From assembly GCF_900090195.1 (NCBI RefSeq), contig NZ_LT607803.1:2108001-2172000 (forward strand): a DNA stretch of 64,000 nt, given 5' to 3'. The stretch comes from Variovorax sp. HW608. GTDB taxonomy: Bacteria; Pseudomonadota; Gammaproteobacteria; Burkholderiales; Burkholderiaceae_C. The notes beneath the pieces are model-generated. The model was not told the origin of the DNA, did not search any database, and saw only the letters and a program-made list of their open reading frames with translations. The position numbers and the translations under genes are program-made. Below are positions 42,975-51,709 of this stretch, in pieces (position 1 is the first letter of the stretch; each line of letters opens with the position of its first letter).

Positions 42975-43856
42975 TCAGACGAACGCGGCCCGGTTCCTGG
43001 CGATGAAGTCGGCAACGGAAAGCGCGGGCGTGCCCGTCACCTGCTCGACGGCATCGTTGGTCCCTGCGAAGACGCCGTCCTGATAGTCCTGGGCCACCTC
43101 GACCAGGTGCTGGACCAGGAAAGGATTGAACTTGTAGGCGTGCTCCATCCGATGCCGGAACTCCTCGATGGTCAGCGGCGCATATTCGATCCGTGCACCG
43201 AGGACGTCGCTCATGGCGGCGGCAATCTGGTCGTGATTCATCTCGACCGGCCCGTGGAGGGCGTAGGTCTTTCCGGCGTGCGCTGAAGGCTTGTCCAGGA
43301 TGTGCGCGATGACTCTTCCCTGGTCATCGGTGCTGATCGGCGCATGACGGCCATTGCCGAAGGGGAACAGGATGCGCTTGTTCTCCCAGATCTCGTGCGC
43401 GAAATGGGGGTACACCAGCCAATCGGCGAAGAACGTGGGACGCAGGTGGGTCGTCGCCACGCCCGACCAATCGAACACGCGTTCGGCAACCCAATGGTCC
43501 TGTGCCGCGTGGCTCCTGGAGTCTCGCCGCGCCGAAATCTGCGACATGTTGACGATGGCCGTGACCCCCGCCTCCTTTGCCGCCTGCGCGAAGAAGGCGC
43601 TTGCGTGAACGATGCCCGGGCTGATGGGATGCAGGAAGTAGGCGGAGCGAATTCCTTCCATCGCAGAGCGAATGGCATCGAGGTCCGTGAAATCGCCCAC
43701 GGCGATCTCCACACCCTTGTCGCGCAAGGCCTGGGCAGCCTCGCCATCCGAACGAACTTAGGCTCGCACGCGCCGGTTCATCTTCAACAGGGTGTCTATC
43801 GCGGCGCCGCCGGTGCGGCCTGTTGCTCCGGTCACGAGAATGTCTGCCTGGGTCAT
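42975..43856 (-). pseudogene. NmrA-type NAD(P)-binding protein with one in-frame stop
   Basis: From ATG 43856 the frame reads TQADILVTGATGRTGGAAIDTLLKMNRRVRA, then TAA at 43760-43758. It continues in the same frame VRSDGEAAQALRDKGVEIAVGDFTD and on to a normal end at 42975. The total of 293 codons is the full length of NmrA/quinone-reductase-like proteins (NAD-binding GATGRTG, then FLHPISPG, NMSQISARR and a C-terminal helical region). A single TTA-to-TAA change would explain the stop, since related proteins have RALVR here. It is either a recent pseudogene or a sequencing error. It is divergent from the GlxA-type regulator. Confidence 0.8.
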
Positions 43857-43978
43857 GATCGTGTTCCTTTCAGTCGTTGATTCGTTGACAGGTCTCCACT
43901 GTAGGAGCCGACGAATCGGCATGAATGACATGTTCAGGATGATTTCTGCCAAAGTGTGGCTACCAGGAGGAATCCGCG

Positions 43979-45028
43979 ATGACCCAACGGAAAGCGCCCG
44001 GCAAGCCTCTCGACGTGGCAACGCGCAGACGCATCGTCATCCTTGCCCTGCCGCCGGTGGACGCGCTCGACGTCATCGGACCCGCGGAGGTGTTCACGCT
44101 GGCGAATCGCCTGCATGGCGCGGCGCCGACGCCCTACGTGCTGGAGTTGTTGAGCCCGGGGCCTGACATCGATCTGGAGAGTGAATCCGGCATTGCTCTT
44201 CGGGCGCACAGGACGATCGAACAGGAGCGCCGTGCGAGCAGGCCCATCGACACCTTGATTGTTGCGTCGGGCTTCAGTCCCCACCAGAACCTGGACCGCA
44301 CAGCCATCGATTGGATTCGCACGCGCTCGCGCACCGTGCGGCGCATTTGCTCGATATGCGTTGGCGCCTTTGCCCTCGCCGATGCGGGTCTGCTGGATGG
44401 TCGCCGGGCGACAACGCATTGGGGAATGGCACGGCGCCTGGCTGAGCTCTATCCTGCGGTTCGGGTCGATGCAAATCCCATCTGGGTGAAAGACGGCAAC
44501 GTGTACACCTCAGCCGGGATATCGGCGGGAATCGACCTTGCTCTGGCCCTGGTCGGTGATGACCTGGGCAACGACTTCGCCCTCGAAATCGCCAAGAATC
44601 TGGTCCTGTTCCTGAGGCGTCCCGGTGGGCAGGCGCAGTTCAGCGTTTCCCTTCAGGCGCAGCGCGGAGTCGGCCCCAGGTTGGAAGAGCTGCGGACATG
44701 GATCAGCGAGCATCTCCACACGGACCTCACGGTCGAGGTACTTGCAGACAGGCTATCGACCAGTGTCAGGACGCTGATGCGGATGTTCGAGCGAGAGCTC
44801 GACACCACGCCTGCGAAGTACGTCGAGGAGGTCCGCCTCGAAGCCGTCTGCAGGGCGCTCGAGTTCGGTGGACGCTCCTTGGAGGAAATTGCGCGCCGGT
44901 GCGGCTACCGCAGCGTGGACGTATTGCGCAAGGCATTCACACGGCGTCTGGGCGTGAGCCCGAGGGAGTACGCCCAGCGCTTTGCAACAGGCATGGCCAA
45001 TACACCGAATGCTTGCAGCGGTCAGTAG
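43979..45028 (+). CDS. GlxA-type transcriptional regulator (DJ-1/PfpI sensor plus AraC DNA-binding domain)
   Basis: The protein has 349 residues. An N-terminal DJ-1/PfpI-like domain (about 20-210) contains LPPVDALDVIGPAEVF and the CSICVGAFALADAGLLDGRRATTHW elbow (given in part) with a Cys at the nucleophile position. The C-terminal double helix-turn-helix (about 240-335) contains LTVEVLADRLSTSVRTLMRMF and SLEEIARRCGYRSVDVLRKAF, ending with LGVSPREYAQRF. It is divergent by 122 bases from the NmrA-type gene and is its probable regulator; such pairs respond to small electrophilic or quaternary-ammonium compounds. Confidence 0.9.
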   Translation: MTQRKAPGKPLDVATRRRIVILALPPVDALDVIGPAEVFTLANRLHGAAPTPYVLELLSPGPDIDLESESGIALRAHRTIEQERRASRPIDTLIVASGFSPHQNLDRTAIDWIRTRSRTVRRICSICVGAFALADAGLLDGRRATTHWGMARRLAELYPAVRVDANPIWVKDGNVYTSAGISAGIDLALALVGDDLGNDFALEIAKNLVLFLRRPGGQAQFSVSLQAQRGVGPRLEELRTWISEHLHTDLTVEVLADRLSTSVRTLMRMFERELDTTPAKYVEEVRLEAVCRALEFGGRSLEEIARRCGYRSVDVLRKAFTRRLGVSPREYAQRFATGMANTPNACSGQ

Positions 45029-45153
45029 CCCTTGCGCACCGACATGGGGCTCGCCTTGTCATCGGGTTGTCGCGGTCGACTCCTAGAGTCCCCCCGCACC
45101 GCGCCTCGAAGGCGCGATGACGAAGTCCGACAACCCATCGAGGAGGCACCACC

Positions 45154-47274
45154 ATGAGTTCCAACGATCGTCGTCGTTTCCTGAAGGCCGCGCTTGCCGC
45201 GGCAGGCGCCGCTGCCACGGAAGGCACTTTTGCGCAGACAGTGCTCGACGCCCTGGCGATCCCCGCCAGTCTCCGCAGCGGGACGATCCGCGATGTCGAG
45301 CACATCGTCATCCTGATGCAGGAGAACCGCTCCTTCGATCATTACTTCGGCACCCTGCGCGGCGTGCGCGGCTACGGCGATCCGCGGCCCGTCACGCTGC
45401 CGAGCGGCAAGCCGGTCTGGTACCAGCCCAGCGGTTCGGGCTACGTGCTGCCGTTCCATCCCGGCGCCGCGAACCTGGGGCTGCAGTTCCTCCAGGATCT
45501 CCCGCACGGCTGGCAGGACACGCATGCCGCGTGGAACCATGGGCGCTACGACCAGTGGGTGCCGAGCAAGGGAAACACGACGATGGCCTACCTCACGCGC
45601 GGCGACATCCCCTTCCATTACCAGCTCGCCGATGCCTTCACGATCTGCGACGCGTACCACTGCTCCTTCATGGGATCGACCGATCCGAACCGCTACTACA
45701 TGTGGACCGGTTGGACCGGCAATGACGGGAACGGCGGCGGTCCCGTGCTCAACAACGCGGAAGTCGGCTACGACTGGTCGACCTATCCCGAGCTGCTCGA
45801 GAAGGCCGGCGTCTCCTGGAAGATCTACCAGGACGTCGGCGTCGGCCTCGATGCGGCCGGCTACTGGGGCTGGACCGAGGACCCCTACATCGGCAACTAC
45901 GGCGACAACTCGCTCTTGTACTTCCACCAGTACCAGAACGCCCAGCCGGGCAGCCCGCTCTACGAGAAGGCTCGCACCGGCACCAACGTCAGCGTCTCCG
46001 GCACCTTGTTCGACGTGCTGAAGAAGGATGTCGCCGCGGGAACCCTGCCGCAGGTGTCGTGGATCGCGGCGCCCGAGGCCTACACCGAGCACCCGAACTG
46101 GCCTGCCAATTACGGCGCGTGGTACATCGAGCAGGTGCTCAAGACCCTGACCTCGAACCGCGAGCTCTGGAGCAAGACCGCGCTGTTCATCACCTACGAC
46201 GAGAACGACGGCTTCTTCGACCACATGGTGCCGCCGTACGCGCCGCACACCAGCCAGGACGGCGCGTCGACCATCGATACCGCCAACGAGTACTACCCCG
46301 GCGACGCCAGCCGCGTGGCCGGGCCCTACGGCCTGGGCCCGCGCGTGCCGATGATCATCGTGTCGCCCTGGACGCGGGGCGGCTGGTCGTGTTCGCAGGT
46401 CTTCGACCACACCTCGCTGATCCGTTTCATCGAGCAGCGCTTCGCGGGGCAGCTCGCGGTCACCGAATCCAACATCACGCCGTGGCGCCGGGTCGTTTGC
46501 GGCGACCTGAGCTCGGCCTTCAACTTCGCGCAGCCCAACGGCGAGGGGCCGGTCCTGCCGAAGGTGGACACGAGCCGCTATGCGCCGCCGGACCGCCTGC
46601 GGCACCCGGACTATGTGCCGGTGCCGCCCGTTGACCAGTCGCTGCCGAAGCAGGAGCGGGGGCTGCGGCGGGCACGCGCGCTGCCGTACCAGCTGGTCGT
46701 GACCGGACGCGCCGACGCTGCCACGCGCAGGCTCTCGATCGATTTCGACAACACCGGCACGGCCGGTGCGTCGTTCCTCGTGAACGCGGGCAACCGTTCG
46801 GACGGCCCGTGGACCTTCACGATCGAGGCCGGCAGGCGGCTCGCGTACACGTGGAGCGCGCAGACGGCGACGCAGGCCGGCTATGACTTCTCCGTCCACG
46901 GCCCGAACGGGTTCCTGTGCCAGTTCAAGGGCAACTTCCCTTCGGACCAGGATCGCAGTCCCACGGAGATCGAAGTGGGCTACGTCTACGACACGTCCAC
47001 CGGCAACATCCGCCTGCAGCTGACGAATCGCGGCACGTCGATGCGCCAGGTCTCGGTTGCCAATGCCTACGGCAACGGCAACGGCGACGAAAAGAAGAGC
47101 TTCATGCTGAAACCCGGCGGCAGCGCCGAAAGCTTCTGGGTCCTGGCAGGAAGCCATGGGTGGTACGACCTGTCGGTGACGACCTCCGGCAGCGACGGCT
47201 TCCTGCGGCGCATCGCCGGGCATGTGGAGACCGGGCGCGCCAGCTTCACCGATCCCGCGATCGGCATGGGCTGA
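45154..47274 (+). CDS. Phosphocholine-type secreted phospholipase C (acid phosphatase/phospholipase C superfamily)
   Basis: The protein has 706 residues. The Tat signal RRRFLKAALAAAGAAA (residues 6-21) indicates export of the folded protein. The catalytic part has VIILMQENRSFDHYFGTL-like sequence (about 50-67, here HIVILMQENRSFDHYFG) with the metal/nucleophile region, NRYYMWTGWTGND, and ITYDENDGFFDHMVPP (about 347-362). The C-terminal about 180 residues form two beta-rich repeats. The enzyme hydrolyses phosphatidylcholine or sphingomyelin outside the cytoplasm to release phosphocholine. A GC hairpin (45100-45116) and GGAGG lie upstream. It is convergent with the methyltransferase gene. Confidence 0.92.
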   Translation: MSSNDRRRFLKAALAAAGAAATEGTFAQTVLDALAIPASLRSGTIRDVEHIVILMQENRSFDHYFGTLRGVRGYGDPRPVTLPSGKPVWYQPSGSGYVLPFHPGAANLGLQFLQDLPHGWQDTHAAWNHGRYDQWVPSKGNTTMAYLTRGDIPFHYQLADAFTICDAYHCSFMGSTDPNRYYMWTGWTGNDGNGGGPVLNNAEVGYDWSTYPELLEKAGVSWKIYQDVGVGLDAAGYWGWTEDPYIGNYGDNSLLYFHQYQNAQPGSPLYEKARTGTNVSVSGTLFDVLKKDVAAGTLPQVSWIAAPEAYTEHPNWPANYGAWYIEQVLKTLTSNRELWSKTALFITYDENDGFFDHMVPPYAPHTSQDGASTIDTANEYYPGDASRVAGPYGLGPRVPMIIVSPWTRGGWSCSQVFDHTSLIRFIEQRFAGQLAVTESNITPWRRVVCGDLSSAFNFAQPNGEGPVLPKVDTSRYAPPDRLRHPDYVPVPPVDQSLPKQERGLRRARALPYQLVVTGRADAATRRLSIDFDNTGTAGASFLVNAGNRSDGPWTFTIEAGRRLAYTWSAQTATQAGYDFSVHGPNGFLCQFKGNFPSDQDRSPTEIEVGYVYDTSTGNIRLQLTNRGTSMRQVSVANAYGNGNGDEKKSFMLKPGGSAESFWVLAGSHGWYDLSVTTSGSDGFLRRIAGHVETGRASFTDPAIGMG

Positions 47275-47299
47275 GCGCCGCCGGCGCGCAGGGGCGCTC
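47273..47299. terminator. GC-rich hairpin between convergent genes
   Basis: GAGCGCC (47273-47279) and GGCGCTC (47293-47299) pair perfectly around a 13-base loop between the phospholipase C and methyltransferase ends. There is no T tract on either side, so it may only slow transcription or end it with Rho. Confidence 0.35.
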
Positions 47300-47300
47300 G

Positions 47301-47936
47301 CTATGCAGCCAATGTGTACTCGAGCGCCCAGTAGTAGTCCCACTCCCGGTACGCCGCGGATTGCGAGTAGCGCCGGACTGCCTCGAGCAACTCGGCGCGC
47401 GCGGGGAAATTCTTCAGGACGCGGTGCGTCGTGCCGTCCGACAGCGCTCGGGTCTGGTAGGTATTCCCCTCGGCATCCTGCAACGAGATCGGGGTGCTGC
47501 TGCCTTGGACGAAACGATTGTCGATAAAGACCACGGTGGCGCCCGGTTCGAGCGCCTGATGCAGCCCGCAAAGAAACGTCTCCACGCGGTTCAGCGGAAT
47601 GTGCGACCACCAGAAGCCGGCAAAGGCGGCGTCGAAGGACCCGGTCGCTGCGGGAATCTCATAGGCATCGCCCTGGACGAATTCGACCTTCGATGGAGGA
47701 ACGCGAGCTCGTGCGATCTTCAGGGTTTCCTCTGCCGCATCGAGGGCAAGGACCCTGGCGGCGCGTGGCGCGAAGAACTGCGTCCAGTATCCCGTGCCAC
47801 ATGCAATCTCGAGTACCGAGCGCCCTTCGAACACACGGGAGATCCACGTCTCCATCTCCCGCAGGTTCGGCTGTCGCTCGGGCTTCAGATAGATCTTGTC
47901 GTACTCGGCGGCCCGTGCTGAATAGTAGTCATGCAT
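47301..47936 (-). CDS. Class I SAM-dependent methyltransferase
   Basis: The 211-residue protein starts MHDYYSARAAEYDKIYLKPERQ and has methyltransferase motif I VLEIACGTGYWTQFFA (about 40-55). The acidic second-strand end lies in VLALDAAEETLKIAR, motif II in EFVQGDAYEIP, and post-motif sequence in FDAAFAGFWWSHIPL. It is a small soluble enzyme of the Methyltransf_11/25 type, acceptor unknown. It begins 3 bases after the lactonase-like gene, hence co-transcribed with it from the promoter beyond 49031. Confidence 0.88.
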   Translation of the reverse strand: MHDYYSARAAEYDKIYLKPERQPNLREMETWISRVFEGRSVLEIACGTGYWTQFFAPRAARVLALDAAEETLKIARARVPPSKVEFVQGDAYEIPAATGSFDAAFAGFWWSHIPLNRVETFLCGLHQALEPGATVVFIDNRFVQGSSTPISLQDAEGNTYQTRALSDGTTHRVLKNFPARAELLEAVRRYSQSAAYREWDYYWALEYTLAA

Positions 47937-47939
47937 GAT

Positions 47940-49031
47940 TCACGGCAGGTCGATGATCTCGATCCAGTTCGGATTCTTGCCGACAGCCATGCGCTTCGGC
48001 GCGCCCAGGGCGCCGCTTGCCGGGTCGATGGGGTGCACGGACACGCTATGCGAGTCCTGTCCGGCCACGATCAGATAGCGGCCGGTCGAATCGATGGCGA
48101 ACCCGCGCGGCGTCTTTTCGGTCGGCGTCTGGCCGAGGGGCTGCAAGAGACCCGTGGCCGGATCGACGCGGAAGGTGGAGAGCGTGCTCGACGTGCGCTC
48201 GGAGGCGTAGAGGTACTTCCCATCGGGCGTCAGATGCATGTCCGCGGCCCATGGCTTGCCTGCAAAGCCGGCGGGCAGGGTGGTCGTTCGCTGCAGCTCG
48301 CGCAGGCTGCCGCGCGCGTCGTCCCACGCGAAGACGTCCAGCGATGCGTCGAGTTCGTTCACCAGATAGAGGTAGCGCTGCGACTTGTCCCAGACGAAAT
48401 GACGCGCGCCGGATTTCGGGGCGGTGGAAACCAGCGCCGGATCGTTCGGCGTGAGCTGCCCCTTGTCCGCATCGAAGCGCCAGATCGAGAGGTTGTCGCC
48501 GCCCAGGCTGGTCGCGAGCACGAACCGGTTCGCTGCGTCGGCGTGGATGGCGTGTGCATTCGGCGAAGTCGGAATGAGCTGCTGAATTGCCCCCACCGTG
48601 CCATCGCTGCCGATCGAATTGACCGTGATCTTGTGGCCGGGATAGGACGCAGCGAACAGCCAGCGGCCTGTGGCGTCCACGTCGATGTTGGCCATGCTGT
48701 CGGCCAGCGGCGCTTCGCCGAGCTTGCGCAAGCGGCCGCTCGCGTTGTCGATCGCGAAGCTGGCGACGCGGAAGGGCTGCGAACGCAGCGCCGCATAGAG
48801 GAAGCGCTTGTCGGGGCTCACCGCCATCGGCATCACGGTGCCGGCCACCCCGACGGTTTCGACCGGCTTGAGCTGGCCCTGCGCGCGGTCGAGCTCGAGC
48901 ACCGAGATCTCCTGGCTGTCGGCGTTCGCCACGTAGACATAGGTGGCCGCCTGGGCGGCCGCCATGCCGAAAAGGACGGCAACGCCGGACAACAGGGCAG
49001 CACGGCCAAGCCTGCTCGTTCGCACTCGCAT
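47940..49031 (-). CDS. Secreted lactonase-family seven-bladed beta-propeller protein
   Basis: The protein has 363 residues from ATG 49031. The signal peptide (about 1-28) ends MAAAQAAT. The propeller has repeated strands such as TYVYVANADSQEISVLELD, FLYAALRS, WLFAASYPGHKITV, RHFVWDKSQRYLYLVNEL, KYLYASERTSSTLSTF and GFAIDSTGRYLIVAGQ. The fold is that of 6-phosphogluconolactonase (YbhE/Pgl type), but the signal peptide puts it in the periplasm, so the substrate would be a sugar lactone outside the cell. Two GTTGT-N3-ACAAC sites lie upstream. The longer reading to 49220 has no signal sequence and is rejected. Confidence 0.85.
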   Translation of the reverse strand: MRVRTSRLGRAALLSGVAVLFGMAAAQAATYVYVANADSQEISVLELDRAQGQLKPVETVGVAGTVMPMAVSPDKRFLYAALRSQPFRVASFAIDNASGRLRKLGEAPLADSMANIDVDATGRWLFAASYPGHKITVNSIGSDGTVGAIQQLIPTSPNAHAIHADAANRFVLATSLGGDNLSIWRFDADKGQLTPNDPALVSTAPKSGARHFVWDKSQRYLYLVNELDASLDVFAWDDARGSLRELQRTTTLPAGFAGKPWAADMHLTPDGKYLYASERTSSTLSTFRVDPATGLLQPLGQTPTEKTPRGFAIDSTGRYLIVAGQDSHSVSVHPIDPASGALGAPKRMAVGKNPNWIEIIDLP

Positions 49032-49084
49032 GAAGAAGTCCCCTTGTGGAATTGATTGACGCGCCTCGGCGCCGGGAGTCATAT

Positions 49085-49097
49085 GTTGTCGTACAAC
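49085..49097. promoter_or_regulatory. GntR-type operator 1 upstream of the lactonase-like gene
   Basis: GTTGTCGTACAAC has arms GTTGT and ACAAC around CGT, the TTGT-N3-ACAA pattern bound by FadR-family GntR repressors. It lies 54 bases before the leftward start. A second copy is at 49183-49195. Confidence 0.55.
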
Positions 49098-49181
49098 TAG
49101 GCGGATTCTCTCGCCGAGATCGACGCCTCGATCTTGGGGATATTCCTTAGAAGGGGCGAGTATTCGCCGGATTTGGGGCCT

Positions 49182-49196
49182 TGTTGTATGACAACA
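49182..49196. promoter_or_regulatory. GntR-type operator 2 upstream of the lactonase-like gene
   Basis: TGTTGTATGACAACA (arms TGTTGT and ACAACA around ATG) shares GTTGT-N3-ACAAC with operator 1; the centres are 98 bases apart. No GntR gene lies in the window, so the regulator is elsewhere. Confidence 0.55.
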
Positions 49197-49238
49197 CGAA
49201 GGCGGGCTCAAGCCCGCCAAAGCACCGTCAAGGCGGCA

Positions 49239-49556
49239 TCACTCGCTCGGCACGAAGATCCAAAGGAGCAGGTACACCACCAGGCCCGCGCCGCCGCAAA
49301 AGAACAGCGCGGCGAAGATGAGTCGCCATGCCCAGACCTCCAGGCCGGTCGCCTGCGCCAGGCCGCCGCACACGCCGGCGATCCAGCGCTCGCTGCGGCT
49401 GCGGCGCAGCGCATTGACAGCCGAAGCCCACGGCTGTCCGGATGCCTGGCTCCCGGTACCCAGCAGGCGCGATTTGGCGCGCTCGAACTCCTCGTCCGAC
49501 AGCGCGCCGCTGCGGTGCAGTTCGGCCAGACGGTCGATTTCCTCACTCAGGGACAT
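49239..49556 (-). CDS. PspC-domain membrane protein with N-terminal SHOCT-like motif
   Basis: The protein has 105 residues. Residues 1-33 (LAELHRSGALSDEEFERAKSRLL) form a SHOCT-like short helix pair found at protein termini. Residues about 52-105 form a PspC domain: RSRSERWIAGVCGGLAQATGL, then a hydrophobic helix (LIFAALFFCGGAGLVVYLLLWIFVP). PspC proteins act at the inner membrane in phage-shock envelope stress; the other psp genes are not here. GAGAGAACC precedes the ATG. It is transcribed leftward, away from the operator region of the lactonase-like gene. Confidence 0.88.
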   Translation of the reverse strand: MSLSEEIDRLAELHRSGALSDEEFERAKSRLLGTGSQASGQPWASAVNALRRSRSERWIAGVCGGLAQATGLEVWAWRLIFAALFFCGGAGLVVYLLLWIFVPSE

Positions 49557-49635
49557 GGTTCTCTCCTGCTCGCCAGCGGCGCCAATCCTGAACGCACATG
49601 ATGCACCTCCCTCGCATCCGGGGCGTTGTGCCCTG

Positions 49636-50445
49636 TCAAGGCTCGTGCGGCTGGCTGACGGCGGAGCACTCCTTCAGTCGCTCGACAGTGAGTTGATCCA
49701 GACACTGGGGGTAGCGAGCGGTGCTTCCACCCAGCGCCGAGGTGGCATCGCGGGCTGTTTCGAGGACCTGGCGGCACGCGGTCAGCATGGCTTCGGGCGG
49801 TTCGAGTCGAGCTCTAGGGCCGGACACTGCGATCGCGCCCTGAAGTTCACCGCTCACTCCGAACACGGGTGCTGCCGCCGAGGCCGTCTCGGGGTCGCGC
49901 TCGCCATACGACACGGCCCAGAGCTGCTCGCGAATCGCCTCGTAGCCTTGGGCCTGCGGCACGGAGAACGCGAGCAGGACCTTGCCGGATGCACCTTGAG
50001 CGATGGCGTACGCCTGCCCGATCTGCACTGATGCACGAACGGACCTTGCGGGCTCGACGCGGAACAGCGCAATCCGCTTGTCGTCGTGCCGGACATAGAA
50101 CGACGCTGTCTCTCCAGTCGTCGCGCTCAGTTGCTTCAGCAAAGGCTCGATGACGTGCCCGACCTGGAAAGAGCGCTGGTAGATCGAAGCGAGCCGCAGC
50201 GGCTGCGGGCCGATGGAGTACTGGCCGTCCGCCAGTTTGCGAATGAAACCACCGTGCTCCAGGGCGCCCAGCAGCCGCAGCACGGTGCTCTTGTAGAGCC
50301 CGGTCCTCCTCGAAAGCTCGGTCAGCGTCAAACGGCCATCGTCCGGTCCAAAAGCGGCGAGCAGCGAAAACGCTCTGTCCAGGACCGCGACGCCACTCGA
50401 TTCGGTGGTCTCGGCGGGCTGTGATGCGGTGGTCGATTCAGTCAT
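49636..50445 (-). CDS. IclR-family regulator
   Basis: The protein has 269 residues from ATG 50445. The N-terminal winged helix (about 22-85) contains LDRAFSLLAAFGPDDGRLTLTELSRRTGLYKSTVLRLLGAL (given in part). The C-terminal effector domain (about 90-260) contains GETASFYVRHDDKRIALFRVE and a QGASGKVLLAF motif. IclR proteins usually control adjacent divergent catabolic operons, here the amidohydrolase/Bug/CoA-transferase/lyase operon. The alternative upstream start at 50538 lacks a ribosome-binding site and crosses the operator region. Confidence 0.9.
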   Translation of the reverse strand: MTESTTASQPAETTESSGVAVLDRAFSLLAAFGPDDGRLTLTELSRRTGLYKSTVLRLLGALEHGGFIRKLADGQYSIGPQPLRLASIYQRSFQVGHVIEPLLKQLSATTGETASFYVRHDDKRIALFRVEPARSVRASVQIGQAYAIAQGASGKVLLAFSVPQAQGYEAIREQLWAVSYGERDPETASAAAPVFGVSGELQGAIAVSGPRARLEPPEAMLTACRQVLETARDATSALGGSTARYPQCLDQLTVERLKECSAVSQPHEP

Positions 50446-50534
50446 GAGGAACAAGGGACAGGCGGTACGGCACCCCTTTCGCCAGGTGGCCGACGCAAAG
50501 TGTGACACGCCGGCGCCAGTACGCCCGAATGGCA

Positions 50535-50572
50535 GCAACGAAAGGGTTAACCCGCATTCAAAGGGTCGTTGC
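50535..50572. promoter_or_regulatory. Nested palindrome in the IclR-amidohydrolase intergenic region
   Basis: GCAACGA (50535-50541) is complementary to TCGTTGC (50566-50572), and between them is the perfect palindrome GGGTTAACCC (50544-50553). It lies about 100 bases upstream of both the IclR and amidohydrolase starts and is a candidate operator or looping site. Confidence 0.35.
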
Positions 50573-50583
50573 TCGTCCGTATA

Positions 50584-50620
50584 GTTCTATTCTACAGATC
50601 GTGGTTCTATCTAATAGAAC
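50584..50620. promoter_or_regulatory. Candidate IclR operator with repeated GTTCTAT arms
   Basis: GTTCTAT occurs at 50584-50590 and 50604-50610; the second copy forms a perfect inverted repeat with ATAGAAC at 50614-50620 (3-base centre). The element is AT-rich and lies 30-66 bases before the amidohydrolase ATG, which suits an activator or repressor of that operon. Confidence 0.5.
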
Positions 50621-50649
50621 TACCTCGAAAGAATTCGGAGACGCAACCA

Positions 50650-51669
50650 ATGACCAGCAGCAACTATCTGGCCGTCCGCGAGGACTGGCTCGCGCTGCGC
50701 CAGGAGGCGGTGCTCGAGCCGGAACTGCCCATCGTCGACGCCCACCACCACTTCTACGATCGGCCGGGGTGGACCTACCTCGAGGACGAATACCTGGCCG
50801 ATGCGCGCTCGGGCCACAACGTGGTCGCTTCGGTCTACATGCAGGCGCAGACACGCTACCGGCCGGAGGGACCTGTGGCGCTCAGGCCCGTGGGAGAAAC
50901 GGACTACGTCAACGCAATCGCACGCAAGCACGCCGATGGTCTTCCGCAACTCGCCAAAGGCATCGTCGGGCACGTCGACCTCCGGCTTGGCGACGAGGTC
51001 CGGGAAGCGCTGGAGGCGCATGTCCAGGCCGGTGGAGGTCGTTTCAAGGGCGTGCGGCACCTCGCCACCTGGGATGCCGACGCTTCGCTGGTCAATCCAC
51101 TGTCTGCCGCTGCGCGAGGGCTTCTCCTGGACAAGGCCTATGGCCGTGGGGTTGCCCAGTTGGCTTCGCTCCAACTCTCCTACGACGCGTGGCTGTTCTT
51201 CCATCAACTGCCGGAACTCTTCGAACTGGCGAAGTCGGTTCCTGATACTCCGGTCGTCATCAACCACTGCGGCGGCATCGTCCGGGTGGGTGCCTACGGG
51301 ACGCATCGCCAGCAAGTCCACGAGAGCTGGTTGCATTCGATGCAGCAGCTGGCCAGCTTGCCCAACGTCTACGTCAAGCTGGGGGGCCTGGGCATGCGCA
51401 TCAACGGATTCGACTTCGAGAAGGGCGCACTCCCGCCGAGCTCCGAGCAACTGGCCCAGACCTGGAAGCCCTGGATGGAGCCGTGCATCGAGGCTTTCGG
51501 TGCAGAGCGCTGCATGTTCGAAAGCAATTTCCCGGTCGACAAGGGTTCGTACAGCTACGTCACGTGCTGGAACGCATTCAAGCGACTGACTTCCGGCGCC
51601 AGTGCCCACGAGCGCCAGGCACTTTTCGAAGGGACGGCGACCCGGGTCTATCGCCTCGCCCAGTCCTGA
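50650..51669 (+). CDS. Amidohydrolase-2-family hydrolase (lactonase-like)
   Basis: The 339-residue protein starts MTSSNYLAVREDWLALRQE and has the metal-binding start VDAHHHFYDRPG (about 29-40). It has a central HLATWDADASLV and VVINHCGGIVR (second His region, about 200-211). The C-terminal FESNFPVDKGSYSY (about 299-312) carries the catalytic Asp, as in LigI-type 2-pyrone-4,6-dicarboxylate lactonases and 4-sulfomuconolactone hydrolases. It may open a lactone to a hydroxy polycarboxylate, though decarboxylation is also known in this family. It is the first gene of a five-gene operon divergent from the IclR gene. Confidence 0.88.
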   Translation: MTSSNYLAVREDWLALRQEAVLEPELPIVDAHHHFYDRPGWTYLEDEYLADARSGHNVVASVYMQAQTRYRPEGPVALRPVGETDYVNAIARKHADGLPQLAKGIVGHVDLRLGDEVREALEAHVQAGGGRFKGVRHLATWDADASLVNPLSAAARGLLLDKAYGRGVAQLASLQLSYDAWLFFHQLPELFELAKSVPDTPVVINHCGGIVRVGAYGTHRQQVHESWLHSMQQLASLPNVYVKLGGLGMRINGFDFEKGALPPSSEQLAQTWKPWMEPCIEAFGAERCMFESNFPVDKGSYSYVTCWNAFKRLTSGASAHERQALFEGTATRVYRLAQS

Positions 51670-51709
51670 GCCGACCCGACGGTCCGTCCCGTTCCAACAG
51701 GAGACTTTC

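Noticed and set aside
45100..45116. CGCGCC/GGCGCG hairpin as a terminator of the GlxA-type gene
   Set aside because: No T tract follows, and the position just ahead of the phospholipase C ribosome-binding site makes a leader structure equally likely; left unassigned.
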